From Sorghum bicolor (Eukaryota > Streptophyta > Magnoliopsida > Poales > Poaceae), in assembly GCF_000003195.3 (NCBI RefSeq), contig NC_012870.2, positions 7,060,501 through 7,124,500 on the forward strand: a DNA stretch of 64,000 nucleotides. The letters are read 5' to 3'. Within the stretch, counting starts at the first letter, position 1. Each line of letters opens with the position of its first letter. This document shows positions 1 to 9,760 of this stretch, one piece after another. The notes beneath the pieces were generated by a model that saw nothing but the letters and a program-made list of their open reading frames with translations, made no database searches and had not been told where the DNA came from. Position numbers and translations under genes: made by a program.

Positions 1-928
1 ACCCCAACCTCCTGGCATGGCCACCGCAGGGACGGGCGAAGGTGTAGGCGCGTAGGCCTGCTCGGTCGCGGCTTGTGCACCCCAACCACAGAAACAGACA
101 GGGGTCACGGGAGAAGATGTAGTCGCCACCACCCTTGATCTGGGCGGCCTCCACCGAATCAGGGCACCTTTCTGCTAGATCTAGGCACCAGGCCGTCAGA
201 TCGAGGCACTGGGATACCAGATTGGGACGTCCGCGAGGGCAAGGAGTAGTTGCTGTCGACCACTGACACCCTACCGATGAAGAAGGACGCCAACATGCGA
301 GTGAAAGGAGAGGTGGAGCGCCTTGAACACACGCGCTGGCGCCATGGGGGCTGGGGCTCCGGCGAACGAAGGTGGAGGGCTGTGGTAGGGCGACATCATG
401 ATGGAACGCGAAAGGGTGGAGGGGAGAAGCAAAGTGCGGCTGGCGGTGGTGTAGGGTTACGAAAAAACCGAGTCAGGATAGGGGCGAGGCGTGGGGAAAG
501 CGCGGCCATGGCATGGGCACGGTGTCGATCTGTGGAATGGTGGCGGTGTGGGGAGGGCGCGGCGGCGACATGGACGAGCACGTGGAGAGCCATGCGATCG
601 CGGAGAGAGGAGAGGCGCGTGTGCCATGGGAAGGGAGGGCGAGGGCATCGCGGGGACGTGGTCCCACCTGCCGGCGCTTCAAAAGAAGAATAGTCGCGGC
701 ATCGCAAGGGAGGAGGCAGACGGACGAATCAACAAATGTTACACCAAAAATTGTCCACACTTTAGTCTTTTTAGTTGTAGGAGAAGTAAACGAGACCCTG
801 GAGGATGGCAGTGGCTGGTGCCGCTTTGCTGCACCACTGCAGCTGGTCATCGGGCCGCCGCTTCGGCATCCTTCTTTGCTGCCTGGAGGCCCCGCAATTC
901 AGATCCGTTGTAAAGGCAAAATCAAACA
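1..928. other. GC-rich stretch without a supported gene
   Basis: Open frames of 60-150 codons exist on both strands here, but they overlap one another, are rich in Arg, Gly and Trp, and show no recognisable domain or splice structure. They look like chance frames in GC-rich DNA. The stretch could be the inside of a transposon or a decayed gene 5' end. I cannot assign it. Confidence 0.5.
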
Positions 929-1145
929 GGACCTCATTTAGATGTGAAAAAAATTTAGATTTCGCTAATGTAAATATTGTTTAATTATAGACTAACTAGA
1001 GTCAAAAGATTCATCTCGCGATTTACAGACAAACTGTGTGATTAGTTTTATTTTTATCTATATTTAATGTTTCATGTACCGCAAAATTTGATGTGACATA
1101 GAATCTTGAAAACTTTTTGGTTTTTGGGGTGAACTAAACAAGGCC
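929..1145. mobile_element. Tourist-like MITE, GGCCTTGTTTAGTT family
   Basis: The right end is the inverted form of the family terminus (AACTAAACAAGGCC). The left end is a diverged version beginning GGACCTCATTTAG. The interior carries family landmarks, such as a segment on loss of a free 3-bp duplication and the 'gactaactagagtcaaaagattcatctcg' type core, at about 985-1015. No clean target-site duplication is visible, so this is an older copy than those at 6086, 43573 and 52620. Non-autonomous PIF/Harbinger class by family knowledge. Confidence 0.75.
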
Positions 1146-1758
1146 CAGATCCCCAATGGTATTCTTGTTGCAATTTAACTCGTCAGTCTGAATGGGGGCC
1201 AAAAACGAGAACGGAAGAAAACGAAATTACAGTTCCATCCCAGAGAGAGGGCCGCTGGATAGAGGGTAAACAGATTAGATTTTAACCTAATCACCTGACT
1301 ATAGGTGCTTCTTGCTTCGTCGAGAGCGAAAAGACAAGATCTTAACCTAAACTCAAGCAAGAGGAAAGCATGTCGCCTGCATTGGAGAATGGGAAATCTC
1401 GAGATGATACATCACATTCAACATGAATACATGACTGATGAAGAACACACAACTGTCTCCAACCAAATCACCGATTCAACTATTCAAAACGCAGAGCACC
1501 AGTTTAGAGGAGGATAAGTTACTGTATATTCACCATATGCTGTGCAACTTGATTTTGCTGTCTTACTCTTTACACGCTAACCAAGAAGAAACCCGCTCTC
1601 CCTCCAAACTGTTACAAAAAAAAATTGAAGAACTTTCGGCTAAGGTTTCTAACAACAGTTTGTGAAATTCCTTCTCTTACATCTACATTAACATTGGAGA
1701 GGTAGCTTTAACTCTTTGATAACTTGTCTAGGAATACATCAAAAGCTCGCTGAACCGC
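1146..1758. other. 3' flank of the AIM24-like gene
   Basis: No gene is supported. The right part should contain the 3' untranslated region of the minus-strand AIM24-like gene. The AT-rich remainder shows nothing recognisable. Confidence 0.5.
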
Positions 1759-4645
1759 CTAAACATCTGTCAGAATTATGGATGATACAATCATGACATA
1801 GGCCAGGAAGAAGAACATGACAATCTGGATGAAGAACTTCGGGTTGTCCCTCAAACTTGGGCCCGCCACTGATCTACTGCTTGATAATACAAGAATAAAC
1901 TTTCAGTCATGTACGCTCAGTGGCAAGTAAGAACAACACAACAGATACGTGGCTTTATCATACCTGGCGATCCGCTGTGAGAGTCGATGGAATGGCAGAC
2001 TCTGAATGAAAACAACACCTGGTCCCGTGAGAGATGTTGTTAGCTGGTTATCACCCTGCATAATATGATGTTTCTTAGGGGTTGAGCATGAACAACTAAC
2101 AGGGAAACATGAAGGACTGATACTGACCCCAAAGACTGCTCTTCTAAGCTGGTTAGGGTTCTTCAACTGGAAGTTAATGGTGGTTGTCATAGCCACAATA
2201 CAAGCAGCATCAACAGTAATAACCTCTCGGGGTGCAAGGATTTTCTGCATGACTGAAAATTGAATAGCAAAATATTCCCAGTCACATCCCATCCACATGT
2301 TACCAGTCAAGAATAACCAGCTAAAGTGAAAAAGAATGATATGAGATCACGTCTTGTTCATGGAAAACAAACTGAGGTACCAAGTGGCCAGTCTGCTATA
2401 TTTAAATTAATTGTAGTTATCTAATGATGTACACATAAGCTAAATATATCACTGTACGTGTTTGCCTTGTTAACAACATTCGTATCTGTTAATGCATAAT
2501 GTGCCAACCTAATGTTGCAGTACAAATCATATAATATTTCAGTGTAAACCATTTACAGCAATGAAGCTCATCTTTTAAGCCCAATACTTTGCATCCGTCC
2601 AATTTGAATTGCTACAGTGTAGATGGCATTGCATTCTCATATACTGATATATACTATATCACTATGTGACAAGTGCGAAACAGTCTGTACCTGATCCACC
2701 GCCAACAAGAAAAGCCATCCCCTGGCCCCTAAGCTTTTGTTTAAGGATCATCTGGAAAAAAAATTGTAGAGCTTCAAATTCCATAATGCAACTTAGCAAG
2801 AAACCATTGATACAAGAACAAAAAAGGTCATATCCAAACTAATAATATAACTCAACAAAGTTAACCAACCTCTGCACCAATCTCAATATTCCGTGGTCTT
2901 GGCTCAACTGTACTAGAGACTGAAACTTCATTGACTGAACATAGAAAAGCATCTGCCTGCGATAATAATTAAGCATATGAAGTTCTCTTATTTTTCAAGC
3001 AAAGTTCTCTTGATTTTCAAACAAATTAAGACAGTAACCTGGCAAAGAAGTTCTCCACCAAAGTTTGCTAGATCTACCTGTAACAAACACAAGCAACAAC
3101 GATCAGACTAAGATACAATTCTAGTATTATATCAATGCAATTGTAATGCCAATGCCTCCAATACTGAGCACATTCCATAGCTGCAGGCATGCTTTACATA
3201 AATCTGGTAAGAGATAGCTAAATGGCCAATTGTGATGCATTCTTAATACTTTGTAATCATATGTATACGGTCATACAGTTAGGTTAGGGAAGGTTGGTGT
3301 TTAATCTAATGAAAAAATGTATTCAAGTGGATGGTTAAAGTTCAACAAGAGGATTAACAAATTCTCACCTGACATAAAAAAGATCACAATTTACAAGTTG
3401 TAGAGGAATAACCAAAATCAACAGCTAAGTAGCTAACAAATACAGTTTTGAATTTGTTAGCATAAGAGGACAATAGTGATTCATTTCACATTACAAAATT
3501 ATCGCATTGTTAGGCAGGGGAGCAAGGTAGGGGGTAGCAGCTCATAGCTACATTGCACAAGAAAGAAAAGGTGATACTAAGAGAAAAGTTAAAACATAGA
3601 AGAGAAGCAAAATACTGACCGGCAGTATCCTCCCAGGAAATGGTGCAGCAATCCCAACATATCCATCATCAGATCCAGAATTAAAGAAAACGGTGCTGCT
3701 TACACTTTTCCCAAAAATCCACTGCCACACGCCTCCATCATTTTCAGGCAAGTAATTGTTGTCCATCTGCATGTTCCCAGACATGTAGCACATTGTACCT
3801 AAAGAAAACAACAGTGATGACTGATGAGATAATCGCTATTCACATGCTAACAATTTCTAGGGCTACATGCCTATATGACAAATTTTTTTTGTTACACAAT
3901 ATATATGTAAGTATGTAACAGATAATTCTCAGTAACTACCAACCATAAGGTTATCATTATCAGTAACTACTGACCAGAAGGTTAATCCGTTCTGAGTTAC
4001 AGGCAGGGTTACAGCCAAAGGAAAAAGTAGACACTAGAGCTGCATACTTTTGTACGAAGATATAGAAAACATACAATTTGTCAATCCTGCCACATAATGA
4101 CTAGTTAGCACCCTGTTTACTAGGTTTGGTTTATAGCTGAAGGTCACAAACAAAGATACTTAGTTGAGCAGGTAAGCTGCAGAGCATAAGGACTGAATCC
4201 AATTACCTGGTTTGGCAGTCAGCTTCTCCTGAGACTTCAGCATCACCTAATAAAAATCATTTGTCCGCAACAATTCCAGGTGATTGCGTTCAATTCATGT
4301 GAAGAAAGAAGCTACAAGTGAGCAGAACAGATTTGAGCACCAGAAACTACCTGCAGGACCTGCACATCTCCACCGGATATCTGAAACGCCGTCACAGATC
4401 CTTGCTGGCTCTGAAACCATCCCACACAGTTCAAATCGAATCAGACGTGACAGACACAATCGGAGCCCATGAACAGCGGATCGGATGGATCCAGCCCCGC
4501 GAGCTCGAATCCAACCCTAACATCCTACGCCGAGATGAGACCATCACTCGAGAAAAAAAAAAGATCGGATCGTCCAGGGGAGAGCAGGAGCGCGGACCTG
4601 GTAGACGTAGGGCTGGAAGGGAGTGGAAAAGAAGGGCGCGGCCAT
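1759..4645 (-). CDS. AIM24-family (mitochondrial biogenesis) protein
   Basis: Ten exons give one continuous 282-aa frame: 4598-4645, 4351-4410, 4207-4246, 3620-3798, 3039-3077, 2870-2956, 2691-2751, 2128-2252, 1964-2055 and 1759-1876. Every junction is GT-AG and the phases all join. The protein has the AIM24/TIGR00266 fold pattern: a Gly-rich beta core with GTMCYMSGNM near residue 50, then SGSDDGYVG and APFPGRILP. In yeast, Aim24 is a mitochondrial inner-membrane protein affecting MICOS and respiratory complexes; plant members are little studied. A hydrophobic segment near the C-terminus (about residues 258-278) predicts a membrane anchor. There is no obvious N-terminal presequence, so the compartment is uncertain. 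The start ATG lies in a GC-rich context just upstream of the first donor. Family assignment is confident, function is inferred. Confidence 0.88.
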
Positions 4646-5008
4646 GGCGGTGACCTTCTGGAAGCTTCTGGAAGGGTCACTGGGCGCCGGCTCGGTGAGT
4701 CGTCGTGGGGTTCGGGGAGGTTGCCATTCGGCGAGCCGGCGAGCTGCTCTTTTGGGTTCTCTGAGCTTTTTAATTACGAGGAGAACCTTTTTGTTGTTTT
4801 TTTTTGGTTGCCACGTTGGTTTATCCAAGCCGTTGATTGTACGATGGTGGTGCATGATGCGCGGAAGGTGGTATGGTGGTGCTCCCGTGGCCTGTCCACG
4901 CAGGCTTCCTGTGAACGTGGCGACACGCCATTGGTCTGAGTAACTTGCCACGACGTGTCCAATGTACAAACTGCTGCGTTTTCATGTCAATTTGTGGATC
5001 TTTATCAT

Positions 5009-5248
5009 GGCCTGTTTAGTTGCAGAAAATTTTGTAAAATGTTTATTGTAATATTTTTATTTGTATTTAATAATTATTGTTTACATGTAGACTAACTAAG
5101 CTCAAAATATTTACCTCGCAGATTATAGGTAAACTATGCGATTAGATATTTTTTACCTATATTTAATACTTTATACATATGTGGTAAGATTTTTGATATG
5201 ACGAAAATCTTGAAAAAAATATAAATTTTTTGAGAACTAAACAGCTCC
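5009..5248. mobile_element. Tourist-like MITE, diverged copy
   Basis: Imperfect terminal inverted repeats GGCCTGTTTAGTT and AACTAAACAGCTCC bound about 240 bp. The interior is alignable by eye to the family (gactaactaagctc, then tttaatactttatac). It is more AT-rich than the other copies, and flanking duplications are not intact. Confidence 0.65.
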
Positions 5249-5540
5249 TTAGTCTTTTCTCGCTTCTTATTCGTTGTATACGTTATGTTTGTCTCTATTA
5301 TTGCCTCAATAATGAAAATAATATAAATATAAACGTAGTGGCACATAATGCAAAGAATTTGGTTTCAAAGAAATACAATAGGAAACAAGCACCCTTCAGC
5401 ATCAATGGGTCAGTAAAAAACTCATATGTTCGCTTGGTTAAAAAGCTATCACGAAAAATATTGTTGCTGATTTGTTATAAGAAAAAATTGCTATTGAATG
5501 ACTGCCAAATTCAATTAATAAGCTAAAGTAAATAAGACAA

Positions 5541-5656
5541 CCTTCTATTTTAAATTATAAGTTACTTTAATTTCTTATAGAGATTTTGCTATCTATCTAG
5601 ACATGGCAAATTTGATGTAAAAAGTCAAAACGGCTACTAATTTAGAACAGAGAGTA
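5541..5656. mobile_element. Degenerate Stowaway-like MITE
   Basis: The ends read CTTCTATTTTAAATTATAAG and AATTTAGAACAGAGAGTAG, with a 'atctagacat' core. This matches the layout of the intact Stowaway at 63596-63724. The termini have drifted from CTCCCTCCG. Confidence 0.5.
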
Positions 5657-5734
5657 GTTATTTTTTGCAGGGACTACTAATAATTAGCTCCTTTAAATTT
5701 AAACGGTTCCGGCTAATAATCTATCTAATTGTTA

Positions 5735-5991
5735 CTCCCTTCGTACCTGTAAACAAAATTGTATTGGATAAGGTTTGAGTTAAACATTGAGAATATAAAT
5801 TATGGATAACTTTAAAGTTGATGAGTTTGGAAATAGGAACACCAAATAAATAAATTTATCTTGAAAGATACTTTTATAAAATATACATATATTATTTTTT
5901 GATAAATATTTTTAGAAAAAACAATGAATCAAAGTTAGATTTTTAAAGACTGCGTCACTATCCTAAATGACTTTTACAAGTATGAAGGGAG
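5735..5991. mobile_element. Stowaway-type MITE (257 bp)
   Basis: Terminal inverted repeats CTCCCTTCGTACCTG and CAAGTATGAAGGGAG are flanked by TA on both sides, which is the Tc1/mariner target preference. The AT-rich interior has no coding capacity. Confidence 0.85.
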
Positions 5992-6048
5992 TATCTAATA
6001 TACCTAACAACTATCTTTTAATTAAACCAAATTAGCTAAAAGAGAATT

Positions 6049-6560
6049 TATCCAGGTTCGACCATCGTGAGGACATAATACCTAAGGCCTTGTTTAGTTA
6101 CAAAAAGATTTCGGATTTCGGTAATGTAGCATTTTTATTTTTATTTGATAAATATTATCCAATCATGGACTAACTAGATTCAAAAGATTCATCTCGTGAT
6201 TTACAGACAAATTGTGCAATTAGTTTTTGTTTTTATCTATATTTAATGCTCCATATATGTACCGCAAGATTCGATGTGACGAAGAATCTTGAAAAAATTT
6301 TGGTTTTTGGGGTGAACTAAACAAGACCTAAGTCTTGTGTCTGATTGTTATTGATATGAGTTGTGATGAGATGATCTGTTGTCCCCTAGGGGACCCCTCC
6401 TTATATAATGTGAAGGGACAAAGTTACAAATAAAGTATCATGTTTGGTATAACATTGCGGTGCAGGTCGACCAGCGTCGTGCGCACGTCCATCTTGTGAG
6501 TCGGGCAACTTCTGATGGTGTGACCTATGTCGAGCCATGAGAGTATAGGGGTTCATACCC
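6049..6560 (+). repeat. Left copy of a direct repeat (terminal repeat of an unclassified element)
   Basis: From TTATCCAGGTTCG onward this matches 8363-8624 in the same orientation. Shared blocks include the 'gatgagatgatctgttg' and 'cctaggggacc' segments and the 'tccttatata' TATA-like run. A Tourist MITE (6086-6328) interrupts it. The two copies bracket about 2 kb and could be LTRs or CACTA subterminal sequence. No reverse transcriptase or transposase is seen. Confidence 0.6.
6086..6328. mobile_element. Tourist-like MITE with TAA duplication (243 bp)
   Basis: The ends GGCCTTGTTTAGTT and AACTAAACAAGACC are flanked by TAA on both sides (6083-6085 and 6329-6331). It sits inside the left copy of the direct repeat. 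The right copy, at about 8398-8403, lacks the insert and so serves as an empty site. Confidence 0.92.
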
Positions 6561-7059
6561 CCACGGCTAGTCCCCGAGATCCATGTATTGTGATGCGATA
6601 CGCCATCTTGAGCTTCTTCGACTAGTGAGGCTTGACGTCTCCGACCAGCAGGGAAGTTGTCTGAGCAGTTGCGATGGTATTTTAGCCAGCTCGAAAGACA
6701 GTCGATCACCATTGACACCAAAAAAGTAGGTTGTCCGAATAATGTATAGTGCACTTGAAAAAAAAGATTTCTTGAAGTGTGTTTGCATTACTTTTTTTTA
6801 AAAAAAATATAGGGTTTAAAAAAGCAAGCATATTTATAGTAAGGTGAAGTGTGCCCACTTAGTTCCCGAGCCTAGTAGTAGGTGGCGTAGGCACGTGTGC
6901 TAGGGTCTAAAAAGAAAAGTCCATGTAGAAATTCTAATACTAAGATGCATCATACTGATATAGTCCCTGAGTTTGCTAGAAGGCGAAGTATGAGCCTTGT
7001 AGTAAGGTCAAAAAATTAAAATCGCACCTCAGTGTATATGAGTCTAATTCATATGTAAC

Positions 7060-7320
7060 CAAGGAGAGCAGTCCCCAAATTGTGGTCGGAGAGTGATCGA
7101 AACAAGCTCCGAGCACAGCGTAGGAAGTGATTGATGAGTCCTCGAGCACGTTTGAGAATGTAAACGTGCTCGGTGGTCGACACAATCCCAAGCACATCGT
7201 AGGGACTGGTCGACGAGTCCCCGAGCGTGGTTGAGAACGCAAACATGCTCGGTGCCTCGGTGGTCAGAGCAGTCTCCGAACACAGCGTAGAGAATGGTCG
7301 ACAAGTCCCCGAGCGTAGCT
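7060..7320. repeat. Imperfect tandem repeat, about 80-bp unit
   Basis: About three degenerate units share the motifs 'gtgctcgg', 'ggtcgac', 'agcacat/agcgtag' and 'gagtccccgagcg'. They lie in the middle of the element bounded by the direct repeats at 6049 and 8363. Minus-strand open frames across it are repetitive and not protein-like. Confidence 0.6.
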
Positions 7321-8362
7321 TGTTGACTGAGCCAAGCTCCTGAAAAATAAGTATAAAGAATAGATAGTATATGATGTATAAATAAACTATAGAGAGAAAA
7401 AATCAGCACTGACATAAGTTTTTAGCTTTTATGTTATATTAAAGTTAGTACGAGTAGTTAATTTATCATAGAGCTTGTATCAGCTCTGGTCTGACCAACA
7501 ATCTACAGCATGAGGCGCGGAGCCTAGACACGCGTAGGATTACCAGCCTCGCTAGAGAGCTATTGTCGACCACCCAGAACGCAGAGGATAAATCTCATGC
7601 ACGTGTGGGGAGGAGTCGGAGACAGTACCGGCTCTGAAAAACTTGTGTAGGAGAAAAAACTAGTCGGCTAACTAAAAAGTTGTCTGAAAGATAATTATGT
7701 CAAGCACATTATGGAGAATGTTATACCAAAAATAAATAAAATATTAGAAGTGCACTTATGTTTGGACAGAAATCTGGTCGATGGCGATAAAATTATGTGG
7801 CCTTCGAGCTCTCCCATATGTTGTCATGACAGTGGTCGCAGTTGTCATAGCGTCGTTCTTCGCGGTGATTATTATTGCAACCCGACAGGTGGTCAGAGCA
7901 AGTAGGCCAAACAACTTGATCGATAGGCTGAGCAGATCGGTCGTCGATCTGTCTCTCTTTGTAGTAGGCTAGCGAGCGACGCGTTGTCGACGTAGTCGGG
8001 GACGTTGCTAGAGTGGTCGGAGACGTAGCCAGCGTGGTCGGAGCCATAGCCGATGTTGGTAGAGAAGTGATCGCGCAAATTGGATCTGTGCCTCCTACAT
8101 GGTCGTGGCAACAAAGTTGTTGAGGCTGGTGGTACAGGTGATCTGGCCGACGATGAATGTGAGACAGTATGCCACGGCCGCGAAGTCAGGGATGATAGTC
8201 ATCTGGTTCATTTGGGGAGCTCTATGCACACCTCCTACCTGGTGCACCACTGTCGATGAATTATGGTCGACAATCTACCTAGGGATACGCCTAAGGTAGT
8301 AGATTGTCGGCAAATAGGTGCACAAACTACGAACTAGATAGTGACGCAAGACTGAGGTAACG

Positions 8363-8624
8363 ATTTTATCCAGGTTCGGCCGCCGTGAGGGTGTAATACC
8401 TACGTCATGCGTCTGATTGTATTGATATGAGTTATGATGAGATGATCTGTTGCCCCCTAGGGGACCTCTGCCCCTCCTTATATACTATGAAGGGAAAGAG
8501 TTACAAATAAAATATCCTATTTAATACAATATCTTCTTGTAGCCTTTCGGTACACGCCAACCAGTGTCGTGCGCCGCACGTCTTATCTTGTGAGCCAGAC
8601 CACCTCCGATGGTGCGGACCATGT
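8363..8624 (+). repeat. Right copy of the direct repeat
   Basis: Pairs with 6049-6560 in the same orientation and keeps the uninterrupted sequence where the left copy has a Tourist MITE. It includes 'cctaggggacc' and 'ctccttatatac', which could be a promoter TATA region if these are LTRs. Confidence 0.6.
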
Positions 8625-8699
8625 TAGCTATGAGCTATTAACCAGTTTACTATTAGTAGCTAATAGATTCAAACATGATCTTAAAATGTCATCATCTTA

Positions 8700-9344
8700 G
8701 AGTATCTCTAAGGGATTTGACATTTGTTGTTGTTTACCAACTTGCAAAACCAAATGCAAAGTCTAAAAATAGGTCATCTCCAAAAATTTTGGGAAACTGA
8801 CTTGGCATTTACCTAATTGTGGACCCACTCATGATTTTTGGCCGCCAATTTTTCTTTCCGAGCGTCTTTCTCTCTGTGCGCCTTTCTTTTCTGTGAGTGC
8901 GTCGCCGCCACATCTCTTCTATCACTGTAGAATGTTTGTCGTCTGACATTGTCTGTCCAACAGTGTTCCAGAATCAGGTGCAGTTTGACGGCCGGCAGCA
9001 TCTTCTCTGTCCTACAAGGACTTCGACCAATCAGGCAATGAGCAACAGGCAACAACAATTTATATATTTCTACCGGTGGAGCAAAAGCATGTCACACGTA
9101 GAAACACGTCGCTTGCTGTTATGTGTCTGTCACGTCGCCAATGATGAGCAGCAGGAGACCGGGACTCGCGCGGGATGTGCGCCGATCTGCGTTTGCCAAG
9201 TCGTTCGGGGTTTGGGAAAAATGCCAAGTTTCCTCTCTCATTTGCCAATTTTACCAAAATACAAAACTATTGGATACATCAATTTGAGTTTTTTGGCAAA
9301 TTAGTCAAATACAAACCTCAATTGTAAAAATATTGGAGATGCTC
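8700..9344. mobile_element. PIF/Harbinger-like non-autonomous element (645 bp)
   Basis: The terminal repeats GAGTATCTCTAA and TTGGAGATGCTC (reverse complement GAGCATCTCCAA) are flanked by TTA at 8697-8699 and 9345-9347. The central part, about 8850-9210, is noticeably more GC-rich than the AT-rich ends and may be captured host sequence. The open frames inside have no recognised domain. Confidence 0.7.
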
Positions 9345-9347
9345 TTA

Positions 9348-9635
9348 AGATCATTAGCTCTATTTTTTATGACTTGTTCTACTACTTATTTAGCCTTCCA
9401 TATTCGATAAGATGTAAGAGGATTTGTCCACGAGTCCGCAAATACTCACCATGCCATTTTAAAGGTAGTTAATCTACCCTCATCCACATATATCCCATGT
9501 TATGTGCGCACTAGAGTATACGGACTGAAAACCATAATTTGTGGAGCCCTATTTGTAGATTCTTTTTTGATATGGGTATTTATAGCTCTAGGAAATCATA
9601 GATCTTTTTTAAGAATTACACAATAACGCAAGCAT
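9348..9635. other. AT-rich sequence, nothing recognised
   Basis: Lies between a Harbinger-like element and the truncated gypsy element. No gene or repeat structure is supported. Confidence 0.4.
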
Positions 9636-9760
9636 ACTTCGGCATTCGGAAGCAGAGGCAACTTGGGAAATGGAGGATGATCTGAGGAAATCCTACTCAT
9701 ATCTGTTCGAGTAAGCACTGTTCAATCTCGAGGACGAGATTCTTTTAAGGAGGTAGAGTT
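9636..9760 (+). pseudogene. 3' end of a Ty3/gypsy polyprotein (remnant)
   Basis: One frame reads EATWEMEDDLRKSY followed by YLFE, the conserved tail after the integrase in plant gypsy polyproteins. A shifted frame then gives FNLEDEIL, another common gypsy C-terminal string. A purine-rich run (aaggaggtagag) follows directly before the LTR, as expected for a polypurine tract. Everything upstream of about 9636 is missing, so the element is 5'-truncated. Confidence 0.75.

Noticed and set aside
250..941. Overlapping open frames of 100-147 codons on both strands
   Set aside because: Arg/Gly/Trp-rich composition, mutual overlap and no domain; explained by GC content.
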